This document shows positions 6,817-9,210 of a stretch of DNA of 9,210 nucleotides, in pieces. The notes beneath the pieces were generated by a model. The model was not told the origin of the DNA and searched no databases. It saw nothing but the letters and a program-made list of their open reading frames with translations. Position numbers and translations under genes: made by a program. How positions within the stretch are numbered: the stretch's first letter is position 1; the number at the start of each line of letters is the position of its first letter. Origin of the DNA: Chitinophagia bacterium (GTDB taxonomy: Bacteria > Bacteroidota > Bacteroidia > Chitinophagales > Chitinophagaceae); the NCBI GenBank assembly GCA_010027295.1, contig RGVM01000069.1, positions 1-9,210 of the forward strand, written 5' to 3'.

Positions 6817-7224
6817 CTACCAGTCCTCGTCGCGCTCCAGCATCAGGATGGCGCTCTGGGGGACAATGAAAAACTTGTCACCACCGTACACCACTTCCGT
6901 GGCACCACTCATAAGAAAAATGGCAAGGTCGCCCTCGCGCGCCTGCAAGGGGACATACCTCACCGGGTCGCCTTCCTGCTTCCAGGGCTCGTCCTCTATC
7001 GGAACAGGGATGGCATAGCCAGGTCCCGTCTTCATAACATAACCCTGCTGGACCTTCTCCCTTTCCTGCACCCCGGGTGGCAGGTAGAGTCCGCTCTCCG
7101 TCTTCTCATGGGGCCTTGACGGACGAATGAGTACCCTGTCTCCGATGACGATCAGGTTCTTGAGCTGCCCTTCAATATGCTGTGGTTCGAGCGAATGATA
7201 ATGTAAACACAAAGATTGTGGCAT
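6817..7224 (-). CDS. GroES-like co-chaperonin family protein, extended Bacteroidota type
   Basis: This is a 135-residue Cpn10-fold protein. The GroES start signature IGDRVLIRP lies at 27-35. It is followed by a mobile-loop-like stretch KTESGLYLPPGVQ (41-53), whose Leu-Tyr-Leu could serve as the GroEL-contacting hydrophobic tripeptide. The end, FFIVPQSAILMLE (118-130), corresponds to the last strand of GroES. It is longer than canonical GroES (about 97 residues): there are about 23 extra N-terminal residues and an insert around 70-95 (YAIPVPIEDEPWKQEGDPVRY). No groEL follows, so it is probably not the main GroES but the separate paralogue, whose function is not known to me. The ATG at 7222-7224 is the only ATG before the conserved core, but a promoter-like pair overlaps it, so the start is uncertain. 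Confidence 0.85.
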   Translation of the reverse strand: MPQSLCLHYHSLEPQHIEGQLKNLIVIGDRVLIRPSRPHEKTESGLYLPPGVQEREKVQQGYVMKTGPGYAIPVPIEDEPWKQEGDPVRYVPLQAREGDLAIFLMSGATEVVYGGDKFFIVPQSAILMLERDEDW

Positions 7225-7248
7225 TGGTTTTGATTAACAAAACTTTGT
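7208..7248. repeat. Two short inverted repeats in the groES-like/regulator divergent region
   Basis: CACAA-AGA-TTGTG (7208-7220) and ACAAA-AC-TTTGT (7237-7248) are perfect palindromes with 5-base arms, centred about 28 bases apart. Related direct copies TTGTGGCA (7216-7223) and TTGTATGGCA (7245-7254) overlap them. Such paired sites between divergent genes could bind a regulator, perhaps the adjacent OmpR-family protein, but short AT-rich palindromes also arise by chance. Confidence 0.3.
7210..7242 (-). promoter_or_regulatory. Candidate -33/-7 promoter pair overlapping the GroES-like start
   Basis: On the minus strand TTTTG (7238-7242), a 20-base spacer and AATCTTTG (7210-7217) fit the Bacteroidota pattern TTTG-N19-21-TAnnTTTG with one mismatch. 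It is the only place in the window where both elements appear at proper spacing. However, the -7 box lies inside the coding frame, 4 codons after the ATG, so transcription from it would miss that start codon. Confidence 0.35.
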
Positions 7249-7282
7249 ATGGCAGGGTCAGGGAACTCTGTCGGGAATTCCA

Positions 7283-7290
7283 TTCATTTG
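7283..7290 (+). promoter_or_regulatory. -7-like box for the response regulator
   Basis: TTCATTTG has one mismatch to TAnnTTTG and ends 13 bases before the ATG at 7304. A second candidate, AAACTTTG (7240-7247), has an upstream TTG (7216-7218) at 21-base spacing and would give a leader of about 50 bases. The sequence alone does not decide between them. Confidence 0.3.
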
Positions 7291-7303
7291 ATTGATAAAC
7301 CGC

Positions 7304-8035
7304 ATGCATATGACCACTGAGAACACTCGGAAAAGGATACTGATCTGCGAGGACGATGCAAACCTGGGCACCATACTCAAGGGCTTTCTGGAGCTGAACG
7401 ACTTCGACGTCGTCCTGGAAAGGGATGGTCGCCTAGGCCTCGCCGCATTCCAGCGCTCTAAGTTCGACATCTGCCTGCTGGACGTGATGATGCCAAACAT
7501 GGACGGCTTCAAGCTCGCCGAAGAGATACGCGACATCGACCATGACGTACCTCTCTTCTTCCTCACGGCCAAGACCATGAAGGAGGACATGATACAGGGC
7601 TACCGCCTCGGTGCAGACGACTACATCACCAAGCCATTCGACAGCGAGGTGCTGCTTCTTAAGATCAAAGCGGTCCTGAAACGCAACGAAGAAGCCACGC
7701 GAGAGAGTACCAACGCCGTCTATGAGATCGGCCGGTTCCGCTTCACGCCCAAGCACCGGGAACTCAGCATCGACGGGCAACCACACACGCTCTCCCCAAA
7801 AGAAAACGAACTGCTGCGGATGCTGGCAGAGTACAAGAACGACCTCCTCCAGCGCGAGGTAGCCCTGAAGCGCATATGGGGCAACGACACGTATTTCAAC
7901 GGCCGCAGCATGGACGTGTACATTGCCAAGCTGAGGAAGCTTCTGTCCCCGGACCCCGACATCCAGATCCGCAACCAGCATGGAGAGGGCTTCCGCCTCG
8001 AAGTGAAGGAAACAGCCGCCAGGTCAGGGAAATAA
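7304..8035 (+). CDS. OmpR-family two-component response regulator (RprY-like)
   Basis: This is a cytoplasmic transcription regulator of 243 residues, activated by phosphorylation. The receiver domain (about 10-125) has the acidic pocket EDD at 16-18, the phospho-acceptor Asp60 in [11 protein letters not shown], Thr88 in FFLTAK and Lys110 in the TKPF motif. The OmpR/PhoB winged-helix DNA-binding domain covers about 140-237, including [12 protein letters not shown] and the recognition-helix region [16 protein letters not shown]. Two in-frame ATGs (7304 and 7310) are equally possible; a TTG at 7292 also opens the frame but overlaps the space just after the promoter-like box. Overall it resembles RprY of Bacteroides. 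No histidine kinase gene adjoins it: a GroES-like gene diverges on the left and ruvB converges on the right, with their 3' ends overlapping by 12 bases. It is thus an orphan regulator by position, and its target and signal are unknown. Confidence 0.93.
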   Translation: MHMTTENTRKRILICEDDANLGTILKGFLELNDFDVVLERDGRLGLAAFQRSKFDICLLDVMMPNMDGFKLAEEIRDIDHDVPLFFLTAKTMKEDMIQGYRLGADDYITKPFDSEVLLLKIKAVLKRNEEATRESTNAVYEIGRFRFTPKHRELSIDGQPHTLSPKENELLRMLAEYKNDLLQREVALKRIWGNDTYFNGRSMDVYIAKLRKLLSPDPDIQIRNQHGEGFRLEVKETAARSGK

Positions 8036-9058
8036 CGATCCCTGCCCCCCGACCTCCCTGGACGGCCTTCCCAGGTGCTCATAGGCACGACGCGTGACTT
8101 CGCGCCCGCGAGGGGTGCGCATCAGGAAGCCCTCCTGTATGAGAAAAGGCTCATACACTTCTTCTATCGTTCCGGGTTCCTCTCCGACCGCCGTGGCGAT
8201 GGTCGTGATACCCACCGGTCCCCCCTTGAACTTGTCGATGATGGCGAGGAGTATCCGGTTGTCCATCTCATCGAGCCCGTGGGCGTCAACCTGCAGGGCC
8301 TTGAGGGCATGGCGTGTGATGCCGAGGTCGATAGCGCCGTCGCCCAGGACCTGTGCGAAATCCCTGACACGGCGCAGCAGGCCATTGGCGATGCGCGGGG
8401 TGGCACGGCTTCGACGGGCGATTTCCAGCGAGGCCTCATCCGAGATGTCAACGCCGAGGATGCGGGCCGACCGGAGCAGGATGCGCTGTAAGGTCTCCGC
8501 CGAATAGTATTCCAACCTGGACCGGATGGCGAAGCGGGAAAGCAAGGGGGCGGTCAGGAGTCCGCTGCGCGTGGTGGCCCCGATTAGGGTGAAGGGGTTT
8601 AGGTTGATCTGAATGCTTCGGGCGCTCGGGCCGCTATCGATCATGATGTCGATGCGGAAATCCTCCATGGCGGAGTAGAGGTATTCCTCCACTAGGGTGC
8701 TAAGGCGATGAATCTCGTCGATGAAGAGCACGTCGTGCCGCTGCAACCCGGTAAGCAGCCCCGCCAGGTCGGCGGGCTTTTCGATCACAGGACCGGAGGT
8801 CTCCCGGATCTGGACGCCTAGTTCGTTGGCGACGATGCGCGAAAGGGTCGTCTTACCCAGTCCGGGCGGACCGTGGAAGAGCACATGGTCCAGGGCTTCC
8901 CCCCGCATCCGGGCCGCCTTGATGAAGACCCTCAGGTTCTCGATAATCGCAGACTGTCCGGAGAAGTCCTCGATGCGACCGGGTCGGATCACGTTCTCAT
9001 ACTCGGCATCCGTACCGGCGGCGGAAGGCCTAGCCGGGTCCAGGTTGGGATTCGACAT
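8024..9058 (-). CDS. ruvB: Holliday junction branch migration ATPase RuvB
   Basis: RuvB is the hexameric AAA+ motor that, with RuvA, drives branch migration of Holliday junctions before RuvC cleavage. The 344-residue product is of normal family length. It has the N-terminal signature [11 protein letters not shown] (25-35), Walker A GPPGLGKT at 63-70, Walker B FIDEIH at 112-117, sensor 1 GATTRSG at 160-166, the arginine finger in LLSRF (Arg175), sensor 2 near Arg222 in [13 protein letters not shown], and the C-terminal winged helix with TPRGR at 315-319. The ATG at 9056-9058 fits the family N-terminus. ruvA and ruvC are not adjacent in this window. A TAATTTTA box lies 4 bases before the ATG and no Shine-Dalgarno sequence is present. 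The last 12 bases overlap the end of the convergent regulator gene. Confidence 0.97.
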   Translation of the reverse strand: MSNPNLDPARPSAAGTDAEYENVIRPGRIEDFSGQSAIIENLRVFIKAARMRGEALDHVLFHGPPGLGKTTLSRIVANELGVQIRETSGPVIEKPADLAGLLTGLQRHDVLFIDEIHRLSTLVEEYLYSAMEDFRIDIMIDSGPSARSIQINLNPFTLIGATTRSGLLTAPLLSRFAIRSRLEYYSAETLQRILLRSARILGVDISDEASLEIARRSRATPRIANGLLRRVRDFAQVLGDGAIDLGITRHALKALQVDAHGLDEMDNRILLAIIDKFKGGPVGITTIATAVGEEPGTIEEVYEPFLIQEGFLMRTPRGREVTRRAYEHLGRPSREVGGQGSLFP

Positions 9059-9062
9059 GCTG

Positions 9063-9070
9063 TAAAATTA
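9063..9070 (-). promoter_or_regulatory. -7-like box for ruvB
   Basis: On the minus strand TAATTTTA matches TAnnTTTG except for the last base, and ends 4 bases before the ruvB ATG. The spacing is the same as that seen before the copper ATPase. No -33 element is clear. Confidence 0.35.
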
Positions 9071-9099
9071 CGCCGGACAGGGGAAGCCTTCCGGGAAAA

Positions 9100-9210
9100 T
9101 CAGCATCCGGCGTCCGATGCATCGGGGTGCCCCTGAGCCAGCCCTGCCAAGACCGGGGCCAGCAACGGGGTTGGATCCGGGCTATTCTGCATATGGAAGT
9201 CCCGCTCCGA
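9100..9210 (-). other. Right-edge stretch with an open, unrecognised frame
   Basis: One minus-strand frame is open from the edge to a TGA at 9100-9102 (36 residues, Pro/Ala-rich, ending HPDASDAGC). It could be the end of a gene upstream of ruvB, but I recognise no family and several other frames are open here too. On the plus strand an ATG at 9193 begins a frame (MEVPLR) cut by the edge that could instead be a divergent gene. Neither can be decided from this window. Confidence 0.2.

Noticed and set aside
8075..8507. Two long plus-strand frames opposite ruvB
   Set aside because: They are antisense to highly conserved RuvB sequence, a common effect of GC-rich codon use.

Overview
The window reads as chromosomal DNA of a moderately GC-rich bacterium, most likely a member of the Bacteroidota. 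Three things point there. The short upstream regions of several genes carry exact or near matches to the Bacteroidota -7 element (TAnnTTTG), and most of these genes lack a Shine-Dalgarno sequence. The small chaperonin cofactor is of the extended GroES-like type that I associate with this phylum. The response regulator resembles RprY-type OmpR-family proteins. The phylum is an inference; no rRNA or other formal marker is present.

Layout, left to right. Positions 1-421 (minus strand) hold phage-like material: the N-terminal part of a tail-fibre-type protein cut by the left edge, preceded by a clear Shine-Dalgarno sequence, and a 51-codon reading frame whose start overlaps the end of tsaE. Next is tsaE (minus), divergent from a copper-type P1B ATPase (plus), which is followed after 23 bases by a RecQ helicase lacking an HRDC domain. 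A 200-base convergent gap with terminator-like hairpins separates recQ from a HerA-like DUF853 ATPase (minus). Upstream of that, on the same strand, is the GroES-like gene. It is divergent from an OmpR-family response regulator (plus), whose 3' end overlaps by 12 bases the 3' end of ruvB (minus). The last 150 bases hold no confident gene.

Functionally this is mostly housekeeping: tRNA t6A modification (TsaE), copper export (CopA-like), DNA repair and recombination (RecQ, RuvB), a HerA/FtsK-type ATPase of unknown role, protein folding (GroES-like) and signal response (an orphan regulator with no sensor kinase beside it). I see no CRISPR array, tRNA, rRNA, IS element or defence island, and no convincing undescribed multi-gene system. 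The points that deserve a second look are the phage/chromosome boundary at about 414-421, the -7 boxes lying almost against start codons (possible leaderless mRNAs), the start-codon conflict of the GroES-like gene and the repeats in its divergent promoter region.
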